Part shown: positions 17,943 through 26,361 of the stretch, one piece after another
Numbering within the stretch: the first letter of the stretch is position 1
Layout: the number at the start of each line of letters is the position of its first letter
Origin: Gallionella sp.
GTDB lineage: Bacteria; Pseudomonadota; Gammaproteobacteria; Burkholderiales; Gallionellaceae
DNA length: 64,000 nucleotides
Direction of reading: 5' to 3'
NCBI GenBank assembly: GCA_030681375.1
Contig: JAUXWM010000087.1
Span: 1-64,000 of the forward strand
The notes under the pieces: generated by a model
The model's database searches: none
What the model was told of the DNA's origin: nothing
Seen by the model: only the letters and a program-made list of their open reading frames with translations
Made by a program: the position numbers and the translations under genes

Positions 17943-17963
17943 ACGGGCACCCGAAGGTGCCCG
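17943..17963 (-). terminator. Terminator after the porin gene
   Basis: AACGGGCACC and GGTGCCCGTT form a strong stem around CGAA-type loop bases. On the minus strand a T-run follows. It lies about 200 bases beyond the porin stop; the DNA between contains minor palindromes and no gene I can support. Confidence 0.8.
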
Positions 17964-18157
17964 TTCGCTGATGAAACAATTCAATTCTTGTTAACGGCTA
18001 CGTCGTTACAATCATTGATCAAAACAAGGAGCGTAAGCGACTATGTTTTTAGGGGAAGCCCCCTTCATTCAGAAACAGGAGTTTTAGCTCCGTTGTTTCG
18101 TGGGAATGCCCTTGCGGCATAGCGGGCTTGACTCCCCAACACAGGCTTACGGCCTTA

Positions 18158-19261
18158 TTAGAACGTGTGCTTCATGCCCAGCGAGATCGCGGAAGGCTTG
18201 CCACCCGCACCGGACACTGCCGCAGCTGGTGCACCCGTACCGTTACCTGACAATGCATATACGCCAGTCGTGTCATTGCTCAGCTTGGTGTAAGCAGCGT
18301 AAACAGTCGTGCGCTTGCTCAGGCTGTGGTCATAACCCAGGGAAATCTGGGTTGCGCCGGTATTAATGGCTGCGCCAGAACCTGCATTTGCATAAGCCAG
18401 TTTCACAGCATCACTAGCTGTAACGTTGTATTTGCCGGACAGGTAATAAGCACGGTGACCGAGCGCATTTGCTCCCAATGCACCCAGATTATCATTGGTT
18501 TTTTCGTATATACCATTGATTTCGAAGGCTTCAACCTTGTAACCACCGCTGATAGTCCATGCTGTTTCCTTTGCAGTCACACCCAAACCAGCTGTTCCTG
18601 GTGCAGTACCCGCGTTATGAACTTCATAGCCAAAGTTTGCAGAGATTGGTCCATTGCCATACAGAGCCGCCAAAGACCACGCGTCACCCTTGGTTTGTGT
18701 TGCCAGTGTCTGGAGTTCAGCGCCAGCCACGTAAGCAATCGCGCCGGTCAAACCACTCATTGCCGGTGAGATGTAAGCCACAACATTAGGCTGACGACCA
18801 TTGAATGAAAGAGCAGCCATTGCACCACCGCCCATGATGGAACGGTTATCGGCCAGACCGTCAGCAAACAGATCATATTTGCGGTTGGAGAGATTGTATG
18901 GTGTGTCATGACGACCCAACAATACGGTACCGGCAGTCTTGCTGGACAGACCCGCGAAGGTGTTACGGTTAGCCAGTGTGTTACCACCTGCGGTCTGTCC
19001 GTCGATCTGGATCAACGACTCGATTTGCCAGATAGCAGACAGGCCGTCACCCATATCTTCCGTGCCTTTAAAACCCAGACGGGATGTGTTGCTGGAAACC
19101 TTGTTGCTGCTGAAGCTGCTGGCTGGTGCAACTGCACCAGTTTTTGTCATATCGTAAGATACGTTAGCTACGCCGTAAACGGTAACGTTGCTGGTATCCG
19201 CAAAGGCTGCGGGTGCTGCAAATGCTGCGGCGATAGCCAGAGCGATGATTTTCTTTTGCAT
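18158..19261 (-). CDS. Gram-negative outer-membrane porin
   Basis: A 367-residue general-diffusion porin of the betaproteobacterial trimeric type. It has a signal peptide (MQKKIIALAIAAAFAAPAAFA), the first strand NVTVYGVANVSYDM, the loop-3-like segment ending GRHDTPYNLS, and a C-terminal strand ending GMKHTF with the terminal Phe required for barrel assembly. AAGGAG lies before the ATG. It is monocistronic, with its own promoter region (19262-19443) and terminator. Confidence 0.95.
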   Translation of the reverse strand: MQKKIIALAIAAAFAAPAAFADTSNVTVYGVANVSYDMTKTGAVAPASSFSSNKVSSNTSRLGFKGTEDMGDGLSAIWQIESLIQIDGQTAGGNTLANRNTFAGLSSKTAGTVLLGRHDTPYNLSNRKYDLFADGLADNRSIMGGGAMAALSFNGRQPNVVAYISPAMSGLTGAIAYVAGAELQTLATQTKGDAWSLAALYGNGPISANFGYEVHNAGTAPGTAGLGVTAKETAWTISGGYKVEAFEINGIYEKTNDNLGALGANALGHRAYYLSGKYNVTASDAVKLAYANAGSGAAINTGATQISLGYDHSLSKRTTVYAAYTKLSNDTTGVYALSGNGTGAPAAAVSGAGGKPSAISLGMKHTF

Positions 19262-19443
19262 GTAAAACTCCTTAAATAGAGAATAATTAATATCAACAGA
19301 ACAAATTGCTAGCCAAACAAAAGTTCAAGAGGCCGAACTTCAGTGTTTGATTATGCAGATATAAAAATTACCCACAACTAGAATCGTGTTTTTTGTAATA
19401 AAAACGACATAAATGTGGTTTTTTTACAACACCTGGCACACTT
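19262..19443 (-). promoter_or_regulatory. Porin promoter/leader region and trpC 3' end
   Basis: This AT-rich 182-base spacer holds several T and A runs (GTGTTTTTTGTAATAAAAAC, GGTTTTTTTAC). It must contain both the porin promoter and any end signal for trpC. No clear intrinsic terminator or known operator was recognised. Confidence 0.35.
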
Positions 19444-20289
19444 TTAAAGCAGTGAAAACACCCTGGCCAGCTCCGCACCCGGATCATCTGCGCGCATGAA
19501 AGCCTCGCCGACCAAAAAGCAGTTAACCCGATGGTCGCGCATCAGCTTGACGTCTGCCGCACCGAATATGCCGCTCTCGGTGACGACGATGCGCTCACCC
19601 TCTCCCGCAAGCAGCGTAGGGTGGGCACTATGTGCCCACGCGTGCGTATTAACGATACGCGGCAGCAGGTCCAGCGTGGTTTGCAGACTCACTTCGAAGG
19701 TGCGCAGGTTACGGTTGTTCACACCTATCAAAGGTGTAGCCAGTTGCAGCGCGGCATCGAGCTCCTCGCCGTTGTGCACTTCCACCAGCACGGCCATGCC
19801 CAGACTTTGCGCCAGCGCCTCGAACGTCTGCATCTGCGCCACATTGAGTGCAGATGCGATCAACAGAATCGCATCCGCCCCCATCGCGCGCGCATGATAG
19901 ATTTGATATTCATCGACGATAAAATCCTTGCGCAGCACCGGCAGTTCGCAGGCGGCACGCGCCTGTTGCAAATAGGCGATGCTGCCCTGAAAAAACTGTG
20001 CGTCAGTCAACACCGACAAACAGGCCGCGCCATGCTTTTCATAACTGGCGGCTATTTCGGCGGGATTAAAATCGGCGCGCAACACGCCCTTGCTCGGGCT
20101 GGCCTTCTTGATCTCGGCGATCACCGCAGGCAGGCCTTGCGCGATTTTCGCGCGTATCGCGCCGACGAAGTCGCGCGCAGGCGCTGTCTGCTCCGCTTCA
20201 GCACGCAGGATGTTGAGCGGTTTGACGACCTGTGCGGCAGCCACTTCCTGAACCTTGACCGCAAGAATTTTATTTAAGATGTCTGACAT
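19444..20289 (-). CDS. trpC: Indole-3-glycerol phosphate synthase with an in-frame REP insertion
   Basis: This TIM barrel of 281 residues closes the indole ring in tryptophan synthesis. Catalytic segments are intact: [11 protein letters not shown] (about 58-68), [12 protein letters not shown] (Lys121), [10 protein letters not shown] (Glu170), [11 protein letters not shown] and VVTESGI. Family members are about 260 residues. The excess is a block at about residues 213-231, between LLPRI and RIVVTESGI, that contains [10 protein letters not shown] and is encoded by a REP hairpin (19616-19642). The insertion keeps frame and falls in the loop before a late barrel strand. The enzyme may still work, because no catalytic residue is lost. 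Confidence 0.95.
   Translation of the reverse strand: MSDILNKILAVKVQEVAAAQVVKPLNILRAEAEQTAPARDFVGAIRAKIAQGLPAVIAEIKKASPSKGVLRADFNPAEIAASYEKHGAACLSVLTDAQFFQGSIAYLQQARAACELPVLRKDFIVDEYQIYHARAMGADAILLIASALNVAQMQTFEALAQSLGMAVLVEVHNGEELDAALQLATPLIGVNNRNLRTFEVSLQTTLDLLPRIVNTHAWAHSAHPTLLAGEGERIVVTESGIFGAADVKLMRDHRVNCFLVGEAFMRADDPGAELARVFSLL
19616..19642. repeat. REP hairpin GTAGGGTGGGCAC-TAT-GTGCCCACGCG inside trpC
   Basis: This is the same REP family as at 15836-15948 and 16616-16626, here fully inside the trpC reading frame. Translated on the minus strand it gives the Ala/His/Trp-rich insert. Confidence 0.9.
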
Positions 20290-20319
20290 TTATTTTATAA
20301 AGTAAGCTGGATCCCCGCC

Positions 20320-20379
20320 TGATGAAACAACTAAGTATTGGCTAAGCAATCAATAAACGATTGCAAAGTCACTCCTTAT
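20320..20379. repeat. 60-nt dispersed element, copy 1
   Basis: This element runs from TGATGAAACAACTAAG to CACTCCTTAT and has an internal hairpin GCAATC-loop-GATTGC. It differs from the copy at 22143-22203 by five substitutions and one single-base indel. This copy sits in the loop of a larger CCCCGC/GCGGGG palindrome, so it may have inserted there. Confidence 0.8.
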
Positions 20380-20710
20380 GCGCGGGGATGACGAAACCCA
20401 AGTCGCGCATTTTACCACCAACCCCGTCATATCTGGAGTGCAGCGACATGTCGCTGCAAACCGCGCAACCGAGACCGCAGGGGTCTTGATGAAACAACTA
20501 AATTCAACTAGGTTCGATAAAACATGAGCCAAGTTTTCATTTATCCCACGCAACAACGCAGCTAGCTGCTGTTGCTGAATGAAGGTTGCGCACTCCATAA
20601 CTGCGCACTCCATATGGTGCTAAAATGCGCGGCCATTCCATACAAGCCTTCCCTCCCCTTGAAGGGGTGAGGAGAATTTTCGGTTATTGGGCAATATGGG
20701 ATTAACCAAC

Positions 20711-20735
20711 TGGATTCCCGCCTACGCGGGAATGA
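20711..20735. repeat. dRS3-like palindrome ATTCCCGC...GCGGGAAT
   Basis: ATTCCCGC CTAC GCGGGAAT followed by GACG lies immediately upstream of proA. A related copy is at 22317-22343 before lpdA. The pattern resembles dRS3-type repeats of other betaproteobacteria. Confidence 0.75.
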
Positions 20736-20745
20736 CGAACAAACC

Positions 20746-22005
20746 ATGGAAGACATCAAGCAATACATGAAGCAAGTCGGCATCAATGCCCGCGCGGCGT
20801 CCGCCGTGATGGCGCAGGCCGACACTTCAGCGAAGAATCGCGCGCTGACTGAGATCGCCGCCTCCCTGAAAAGCCAGTCCGCCCTTCTGCTGGCCGCCAA
20901 CGCAAAAGACGTGGCTGCAGCGCGCGCCAACGGCCTGGACGATGCATCGGTGGACAGACTGACGCTGACCGACAAAACCATAGACTCGATGGCGCAAGGT
21001 CTGCTGCAGATCGCCCAATTGCCCGACCTGATCGGCGCGATCAGCGACCTGAATTATCGCCCGTCCGGCATTCAAGTCGGCAAGATGCGCGTGCCGCTGG
21101 GCGTGATCGGCATCATTTACGAATCGCGGCCTAACGTGACGGCGGATGCCGCAGGGCTGTGCCTCAAATCCGGCAATGCCGCCATATTGCGTGGCGGCTC
21201 GGAGGCGATTCATTCCAATCAGGCCATCGCCGCCTGCGTGCATGCCGGACTGAAAGTCGCTGGCTTGCCTGAAACGGCAGTACAGGTGGTCGCCACCACC
21301 GACCGCGCGGCGGTGGGCGAGCTGATCACCATGAAGGAATACGTGGATGTGATCGTGCCGCGCGGCGGCAAGAGCCTGATTGCGCGCATCTCTCAAGACG
21401 CAAAAGTGCCCGTCATCAAGCATCTGGACGGTATCTGCCATGTCTATATCGACGATGAGGCCGATCTGGACAAGGCGATACGCATCGCGGACAACGCCAA
21501 GACGCACCGTTACGGCGTGTGCAATGCAATGGAAACTCTGCTGGTCGCACAGAGCGTCGCCGCTCAGGTGCTGTTGCCGCTATGCCGCATTTATCTGGAC
21601 AAGGGCGTGGAACTGCGCGGCGATGCCGCCGCCTGTGCGCTGGTGCCGGAGATGAGTGCGGCCACGGAAGAGGACTGGCAAACCGAATACCTCGCACCGA
21701 TACTGAGCATCAAGGTTGTCGCAGGCATGGATGAAGCCATCGCACACATCGGTCGCTACAGCTCGCAGCACACCGAAAGCATAGTCACGGAAAATTACAG
21801 CAAGGCAATGCATTTCCTGCGCGTAGTCGATTCCAGCTCGGTAATGGTAAACGCCTCTACGCGCTTTGCCGACGGTTTTGAATACGGACTGGGCGCCGAG
21901 ATCGGCATTTCCACCGACAAAATACACGCACGCGGCCCGGTCGGACTGGAAGGGCTGACATCGCAGAAATACATCGTGCTGGGCAGCGGGCAAATCAGAG
22001 TTTAG
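20746..22005 (+). CDS. proA: Glutamate-5-semialdehyde dehydrogenase (gamma-glutamyl phosphate reductase)
   Basis: This 419-residue NADPH-dependent enzyme is the second step of proline synthesis. It is a typical aldehyde-dehydrogenase-fold Pro[32 protein letters not shown] forms the cofactor region, and the active-site Cys lies in [14 protein letters not shown]. The C-terminus [14 protein letters not shown] is family-standard. The ATG has only a weak Shine-Dalgarno. proB is not adjacent. Confidence 0.97.
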   Translation: MEDIKQYMKQVGINARAASAVMAQADTSAKNRALTEIAASLKSQSALLLAANAKDVAAARANGLDDASVDRLTLTDKTIDSMAQGLLQIAQLPDLIGAISDLNYRPSGIQVGKMRVPLGVIGIIYESRPNVTADAAGLCLKSGNAAILRGGSEAIHSNQAIAACVHAGLKVAGLPETAVQVVATTDRAAVGELITMKEYVDVIVPRGGKSLIARISQDAKVPVIKHLDGICHVYIDDEADLDKAIRIADNAKTHRYGVCNAMETLLVAQSVAAQVLLPLCRIYLDKGVELRGDAAACALVPEMSAATEEDWQTEYLAPILSIKVVAGMDEAIAHIGRYSSQHTESIVTENYSKAMHFLRVVDSSSVMVNASTRFADGFEYGLGAEIGISTDKIHARGPVGLEGLTSQKYIVLGSGQIRV

Positions 22006-22358
22006 ACCGTCATTGGTAAAACAACTGATAAAACTACTGGTAAAACAACCCAATTCTGATTATGACGATAAAACAGTCATATCATCATTGGTCAATTCTG
22101 GCTAAGGACTAAAGTCCAAGCCATCATTGATAGCCATTCGACTGATAAAACAACTTAGTATTGACTAAGCAATCAAAAAAACGATTGCAAAGTCACTACT
22201 TATAAGCCAGCAAGCTGGCAAGTCGCTGGTTATCCGGGCTTGACCCGGAATCCAGTCATAAAAAAATTACCTCGCAAAGCGAGGACAAAACCCGAAGCAT
22301 TTTGAATAAAACCACTGAATTCCCGCATGCGCGGGAATGACGACACAAGGGAGTGCAT
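22006..22358. other. Repeat-rich intergenic region, proA to lpdA
   Basis: This 353-base spacer has no supported gene. It begins with loosely repeated GGTAAAACAAC/GATAAAAC motifs (22014-22072) and contains GGACTAAAGTCC (22107-22118). The second copy of the 60-nt element follows (22143-22203), then CCGGGCTTGACCCGG (22227-22241), a CCTCGCAAAGCGAGG palindrome (22270-22284) and ATTCCCGCATGCGCGGGAAT (22319-22338). The lpdA Shine-Dalgarno AAGGGAG is at 22347-22353. Confidence 0.7.
22143..22203. repeat. 60-nt dispersed element, copy 2
   Basis: This is the partner of 20320-20379, running from TGATAAAACAACTTAG to CACTACTTAT. The GCAATC/GATTGC stem is conserved while the loop has changed to an A-run, which suggests the hairpin is the maintained part. 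Confidence 0.8.
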
Positions 22359-24119
22359 ATGAGCCAGACTATCGAAATTAAAGTGCCGGATATCGGCGAC
22401 TACAAGGGCGTTTCCATCATCGAGATCGCTGTTAAAGCGGGCGATACGGTTGAAAAGGAACAATCGCTGATTACGCTGGAAACAGACAAGGCGGCGATGG
22501 AAGTCCCCAGCACGGCTGCCGGCATAGTTAAAGCCGTCAACGTAAAGGTCGGCGACAAGGTCTCGGAAGGCTCGGTGATCTTATTGCTTGAAAGTGCTGA
22601 GGAGCCAGGACTGAGGACTGAGCCGCCGCACAGCGACGAAAAAACTACCGGCGCAGCCACCGTTTTGCCTCAGCACTCAGCACCCAGCGCTCAGTCCTTC
22701 ACCCAAGGTGACATCCACGCCGAAGTGGTCGTATTCGGTGCCGGCCCCGGCGGCTATACCGCCGCTTTCCGCGCGGCGGATCTGGGCAAACAGGTGGTGC
22801 TGATTGAGAAACACAACAGTCTGGGTGGCGTGTGTCTTAACGTCGGCTGCATCCCGTCCAAGGCGCTGCTGCACGTCGCTAAAGTCATTTCCGAGGCGGA
22901 AGAAGTTTCGCATCACGGCGTAACCTTTGCCAAACCGACCATAGACATCGATGCCATCCGCAGCTGGAAAGAAAACATCATAGGCAAGCTCACCGGCGGC
23001 CTGAAACAACTGGCCAAACAACGCAAAGTGCAAGTAGTGCAGGGTGTGGCGAAATTCTCCTCGGCAAACTCGATTACCGTCGCCACTGCCGAGGGCGACA
23101 AGGTCATCACCTTCGACAACGCCGTTATCGCTGCGGGTTCCTCGGTTTCCCGCATCCCAGGCTTCCCTTACGACGATCCGCGCATCATCGATTCTACCGG
23201 CGCGCTTGCCTTGCAGGACGTGCCCAAACGCCTGCTGATCCTGGGCGGCGGCATCATCGGACTGGAGATGGCCACCGTATATGACGCGCTAGGCAGCAAG
23301 ATTTCCGTGGTAGAACTGATGGATCAACTCATTCCCGGTGCGGACAAAGACATGGTCAAGCCGCTGCACACCCGCATCGCAAAACGTTACGAGGCGATTT
23401 ACCTGAAGACCAAGGTCACTCAAATCGAAGCGCTGCCGGAAGGTTTGCGCGTCACCTTCGAGGGCGAACAGGCGCCCGAGCCGCAACTCTATGACCGCGT
23501 GCTGATGGCCGTGGGTCGTCGCCCCAATGGACGCGAGATCAATGCCGAAGCAGCAGGCGTGATCGTCAACGAGCGCGGCTTCATCCCGGTGGACAAGCAG
23601 CAGCGCACCAACATAGCCAACATCTACGCGATCGGCGACATCGTCGGCGATCCGATGTTGGCGCACAAGGCGGTGCATGAGGGCAAGGTTGCCGCCGAGA
23701 ACATCGCCGGACATAAGGCGTTCTTCGAACCGCTGACCATCCCGTCGGTGGCCTACACCGACCCCGAGATCGCATGGATGGGACTGACCGAAACACAGGC
23801 CAAGGCGCAGGGTATCGCCTACGAGAAAGGCTCATTCCCGTGGGCCGCATCCGGTCGCGCACTGTCCGTCGGACGTGAGGAAGGCATGACCAAAGTGCTG
23901 CTCGACCCGACCACGCGCCGCATCCTGGGTGCCGGCATCGTCGGCGTAAACGCAGGTGAACTGATCGCCGAGGCAGTGCTGGCACTGGAAATGGGCGCGG
24001 ACATGGAAGATATCGGCCTGACCATACACCCGCACCCTACCCTGTCGGAAACGCTGTGCTTCGCTGCCGAGATGGCGGAAGGCACCATCACCGACCTGCT
24101 GCCCCCGCGTAAAAAATAA
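22359..24119 (+). CDS. lpdA: Dihydrolipoamide dehydrogenase with N-terminal lipoyl domain
   Basis: This 586-residue E3 flavoprotein reoxidises dihydrolipoamide in 2-oxoacid dehydrogenase complexes. An N-terminal lipoyl domain (1-80; lipoyl-Lys44 in ETDKAAM) is joined by a linker to the FAD/NAD domains (GAGPGGY at 127-133, redox pair Cys159/Cys164 in [10 protein letters not shown]-terminal HPHPTLSE). Lipoyl-bearing E3 is normal for betaproteobacterial pyruvate dehydrogenase, but the usual aceE-aceF neighbours are absent here. The linker (about 80-117) is partly encoded by heptamer repeats at 22596 and 22669. The ATG at 22359 is chosen over a GTG six bases upstream because AAGGGAG is well spaced. 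Confidence 0.96.
   Translation: MSQTIEIKVPDIGDYKGVSIIEIAVKAGDTVEKEQSLITLETDKAAMEVPSTAAGIVKAVNVKVGDKVSEGSVILLLESAEEPGLRTEPPHSDEKTTGAATVLPQHSAPSAQSFTQGDIHAEVVVFGAGPGGYTAAFRAADLGKQVVLIEKHNSLGGVCLNVGCIPSKALLHVAKVISEAEEVSHHGVTFAKPTIDIDAIRSWKENIIGKLTGGLKQLAKQRKVQVVQGVAKFSSANSITVATAEGDKVITFDNAVIAAGSSVSRIPGFPYDDPRIIDSTGALALQDVPKRLLILGGGIIGLEMATVYDALGSKISVVELMDQLIPGADKDMVKPLHTRIAKRYEAIYLKTKVTQIEALPEGLRVTFEGEQAPEPQLYDRVLMAVGRRPNGREINAEAAGVIVNERGFIPVDKQQRTNIANIYAIGDIVGDPMLAHKAVHEGKVAAENIAGHKAFFEPLTIPSVAYTDPEIAWMGLTETQAKAQGIAYEKGSFPWAASGRALSVGREEGMTKVLLDPTTRRILGAGIVGVNAGELIAEAVLALEMGADMEDIGLTIHPHPTLSETLCFAAEMAEGTITDLLPPRKK
22596..22622. repeat. Heptamer repeat, unit GGACTGA, inside lpdA
   Basis: About four degenerate 7-bp units of the GGACTGA type (CTGAGGA, GCCAGGA, CTGAGGA, CTGAG) encode part of the lipoyl-to-E3 linker. 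The complementary unit occurs 47 bases downstream at 22669-22697. Confidence 0.75.
22669..22697. repeat. Heptamer repeat, unit CTCAGCA, inside lpdA
   Basis: Four units (CTCAGCA, CTCAGCA, CCCAGCG, CTCAGTC) lie in the linker. They are roughly the reverse complement of the 22596 array, so the mRNA can form a stem here. Confidence 0.75.
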
Positions 24120-24130
24120 ATGAAACCGGC

Positions 24131-24247
24131 TCACGCGGAGACGCGGAGGTCGCGGAGAAAAGCAATGCAAAACAATAAATAAAATGTAACCTGGTTAATA
24201 TATTGCGAATTTTATTATGTTTTTGACTTTCTCCGCGCCTCCGCGTG
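24131..24247. repeat. 117-bp MITE-like element with CGCGGAG terminal inverted repeats, copy 1
   Basis: The left end (24131-24160) is TCACGCGGAGACGCGGAGG plus TCGCGGAGAAA. The right end (24228-24247) is TTTCTCCGCGCCTCCGCGTG. The ends are inverted and the interior is AT-rich. A second, 164-bp copy lies at 41098-41261 with the same ends and a different interior length. Confidence 0.85.
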
Positions 24248-24278
24248 GTACATGTTGACCATTCAAAAGGAGTTCACT

Positions 24279-25064
24279 ATGAAATCACGTTATCTTTCCT
24301 TCATCCCCATGCTGGCGCTCTGCGCCTCGGCGCAGGCGTTCGATTTCGGCAGCCTCAAAGACAAGCTGGGCAACATCGCGCCCGCGCAACCCGCCGCTGC
24401 GCCCGCAGCTGTTGCGCCTACGACAAACAATGCTGCATCCGCTCTGGCCGGTTTCAGCAACAAGGATCAGGTGGGCAGTCTGAAACAGGCGCTGACTCAG
24501 GGTGCCGAAACCGCCGTAGCCAATCTGGCTAAAGAGAACGGTTATCTGGGCAACGACAAGGTGCGCATCCCGCTGCCGGAAAGCCTGCAAAAAGCCGACA
24601 GCCTGATGCGCCAGTTCGGCATGGGAAAATACGCGGATGAGCTCATTACCTCGATGAACCGTGCCGCCGAGGCCGCCGTACCGGAAGCCAAGACCTTGCT
24701 GGTCGGTGCAGTGAAGAACATGACTGTGGCGGATGCCAAGGCCATCCTGACAGGCGGCAACGATGCGGCCACGCAATACTTCCGCAAAAACACCGAAACT
24801 GCGCTGACCGGAAAATTCAAACCCATCGTCAACAAATCCATGCAGAAGGTGAAACTGGCCGAGAAATACGACCAGTTTGCGGGCAAGGGCGCGCAGTATG
24901 GACTGGTCGATCAGCAGGACGCCAAACTCGACGACTACATCACCCGCCGCGCGATGGACGGCCTGTTCCTGATGATGGCCGAACAGGAAAAGGCGATACG
25001 CGCCAACCCGCTGGAAGCGACCGGCAGCCTGGCGAAAAAAGTATTCTCGGCGATCAAGTTCTAA
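24279..25064 (+). CDS. DUF4197 family secreted protein
   Basis: This 261-residue protein has a signal peptide (MKSRYLSFIPMLALCASAQA), then a low-complexity Ala/Pro stretch and a conserved domain with KDQVGSLKQALTQGAETAV, GMGKYADELITSMNRAAE, GGNDAATQYFRKNT and a C-terminal AIRANPLEATGSLAKKVF. This matches the DUF4197 family of periplasmic proteins of unknown function. The start at 24279 follows AAGGAG. It is eight bases upstream of tcdA, so probably cotranscribed. Confidence 0.85.
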   Translation: MKSRYLSFIPMLALCASAQAFDFGSLKDKLGNIAPAQPAAAPAAVAPTTNNAASALAGFSNKDQVGSLKQALTQGAETAVANLAKENGYLGNDKVRIPLPESLQKADSLMRQFGMGKYADELITSMNRAAEAAVPEAKTLLVGAVKNMTVADAKAILTGGNDAATQYFRKNTETALTGKFKPIVNKSMQKVKLAEKYDQFAGKGAQYGLVDQQDAKLDDYITRRAMDGLFLMMAEQEKAIRANPLEATGSLAKKVFSAIKF

Positions 25065-25072
25065 CGGATAGC

Positions 25073-25909
25073 ATGAATACGCCGCATCACCCTCTGGACG
25101 AAGCACATGACCGCCGCTTTGGCGGCCTGGACCGACTATACGGCGAAGGTGCGCGGCTCGCGTTGCATCATGGCCGCATCGCGGTGGTCGGCGTTGGCGG
25201 CATCGGCAGCTGGGCGGTGGAAGCGCTGGCGCGCAGCGGCATCGGCAACATCACCCTGATCGATTTCGATCAAGTCGCAGTTTCCAACACCAACCGGCAA
25301 ATCCAGGCGCTGGACAGCACCTTCGGCATGGCGAAAGTCAGTGTACTGGAACAGCGCATCCGCGAAATCAATCCGGATTGCCGCGTGAATGTCATCGAGG
25401 ATTTTTTGACCGAAGAGAACATGCTGCAACTGATTCCGGCAGGCGCGTTCGACATGGTCATAGATGCGTGTGATCAGGCCAAAATCAAAGCCGCGCTGAT
25501 CGCCTATGCCCGTCCCAACGAAATAGAACTGGTAGTGTGCGGCGCAGCGGGCGGCAAGACCAACCCGCTAAAACTGCGCCAGGACGATCTCGGGCGTACC
25601 GCCCACGATGCCTTGCTGGTGCGCGTGCGCGACATGCTGCGCAGAAATCACCGGGTACTGCCGCGCAAGAACAGAAAATACGGCGTTTCCAGTATTTTCA
25701 TTGATGAACCGACCAGAAGAAATACCGCCTGCACGACCAGCAATCTGGGCTGCTCGGGCTACGGTTCGGTCGTGACCGTCACCGCTGCGATGGGTTTTGC
25801 CGCCGCCGCACTGTGCCTGAACAAACTCGTGGCGCACTTGCTTGAAGCGGAATCAGCGGATGAGCAGATTCCCGCGACGATAGCGACCGACTCAGAAGAA
25901 TCACCGTAG
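25073..25909 (+). CDS. tcdA: tRNA threonylcarbamoyladenosine dehydratase
   Basis: This 278-residue E1-like (ThiF/MoeB fold) enzyme cyclises t6A37 of tRNA to ct6A with ATP. The Rossmann motif GVGGIGSWAVEALARSGIG is followed by LIDFDQVAVSNTNRQ, IDACDQAKIK and the Cys-bearing region NLGCSGYGSV. The stop TAG lies in GTAGGCTGGG, a palindromic repeat that continues to about 25942. Confidence 0.94.
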   Translation: MNTPHHPLDEAHDRRFGGLDRLYGEGARLALHHGRIAVVGVGGIGSWAVEALARSGIGNITLIDFDQVAVSNTNRQIQALDSTFGMAKVSVLEQRIREINPDCRVNVIEDFLTEENMLQLIPAGAFDMVIDACDQAKIKAALIAYARPNEIELVVCGAAGGKTNPLKLRQDDLGRTAHDALLVRVRDMLRRNHRVLPRKNRKYGVSSIFIDEPTRRNTACTTSNLGCSGYGSVVTVTAAMGFAAAALCLNKLVAHLLEAESADEQIPATIATDSEESP

Positions 25910-25959
25910 GCTGGGTTGAGCGTAGCGATACCCGGCAAGGATATTTGGAACGCGCCAGC

Positions 25960-26361
25960 TTAGCCCGCCCTGTTCCGCATGTGATCGGCAACTTTGATGA
26001 ATGCATCCGATAGTTCGCCGCGCAGAGACTCATCTTCCACCACGTCATCCAGTGCCTGATTCATGCACAGCATCCACTGATCGCGTTCAGCGTCGCCGAT
26101 GGCAAAGGGCAGATGTCGGCGACGCAGCATGGGATGACCAAACGCTTCCACGAACAACTGCGGGCCGCCCATCCAGCCTGAAAGAAACATGAATAGCTTG
26201 TCGTTTACGACTTGCAAATCCTCGGTGTGCATCTTGCGGATGCCGTAAGCCTCGGGTAACTCATCCATCAGGTGATAGAAGCGATCCACCAGCGCGTGGA
26301 TTTTTTCCGCCCCGCCTATGCGTTGATAGTGTGTTGTTTCTTCAGCTTGCATGTTTACCAT
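25960..26361 (-). CDS. Group II truncated haemoglobin
   Basis: This 133-residue 2-on-2 globin has the group II pattern FLSGWMGGPQLFVEAFGHPMLRRRHLPF, with proximal His in the FGHP segment, and a Trp at position G8 (RDQWMLCMNQAL). These proteins bind O2 and NO, and in aerobes are linked to NO or oxidative defence. The start overlaps the end of pldA by seven bases, so it is coupled to it. Confidence 0.93.
   Translation of the reverse strand: MVNMQAEETTHYQRIGGAEKIHALVDRFYHLMDELPEAYGIRKMHTEDLQVVNDKLFMFLSGWMGGPQLFVEAFGHPMLRRRHLPFAIGDAERDQWMLCMNQALDDVVEDESLRGELSDAFIKVADHMRNRAG

Larger units (their letters stand above)
20290..20745. other. Repeat-rich intergenic region, trpC to proA
   Basis: This 456-base divergent spacer has no supported gene. 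It holds: a GGATCCCCGCC...GCGCGGGGATGACG palindrome whose loop contains a 60-nt element (20320-20379) also found at 22143-22203; an AGACCGCAGGGGTCTT palindrome (20482-20498) akin to one at 32071; a CCCTCCCCTTGAAGGGG half-palindrome (20651-20668); and GGATTCCCGCCTACGCGGGAATGACG-type repeat DNA (20711-20735) just before proA. Promoters for trpC and proA must lie here but were not resolved. Confidence 0.7.
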
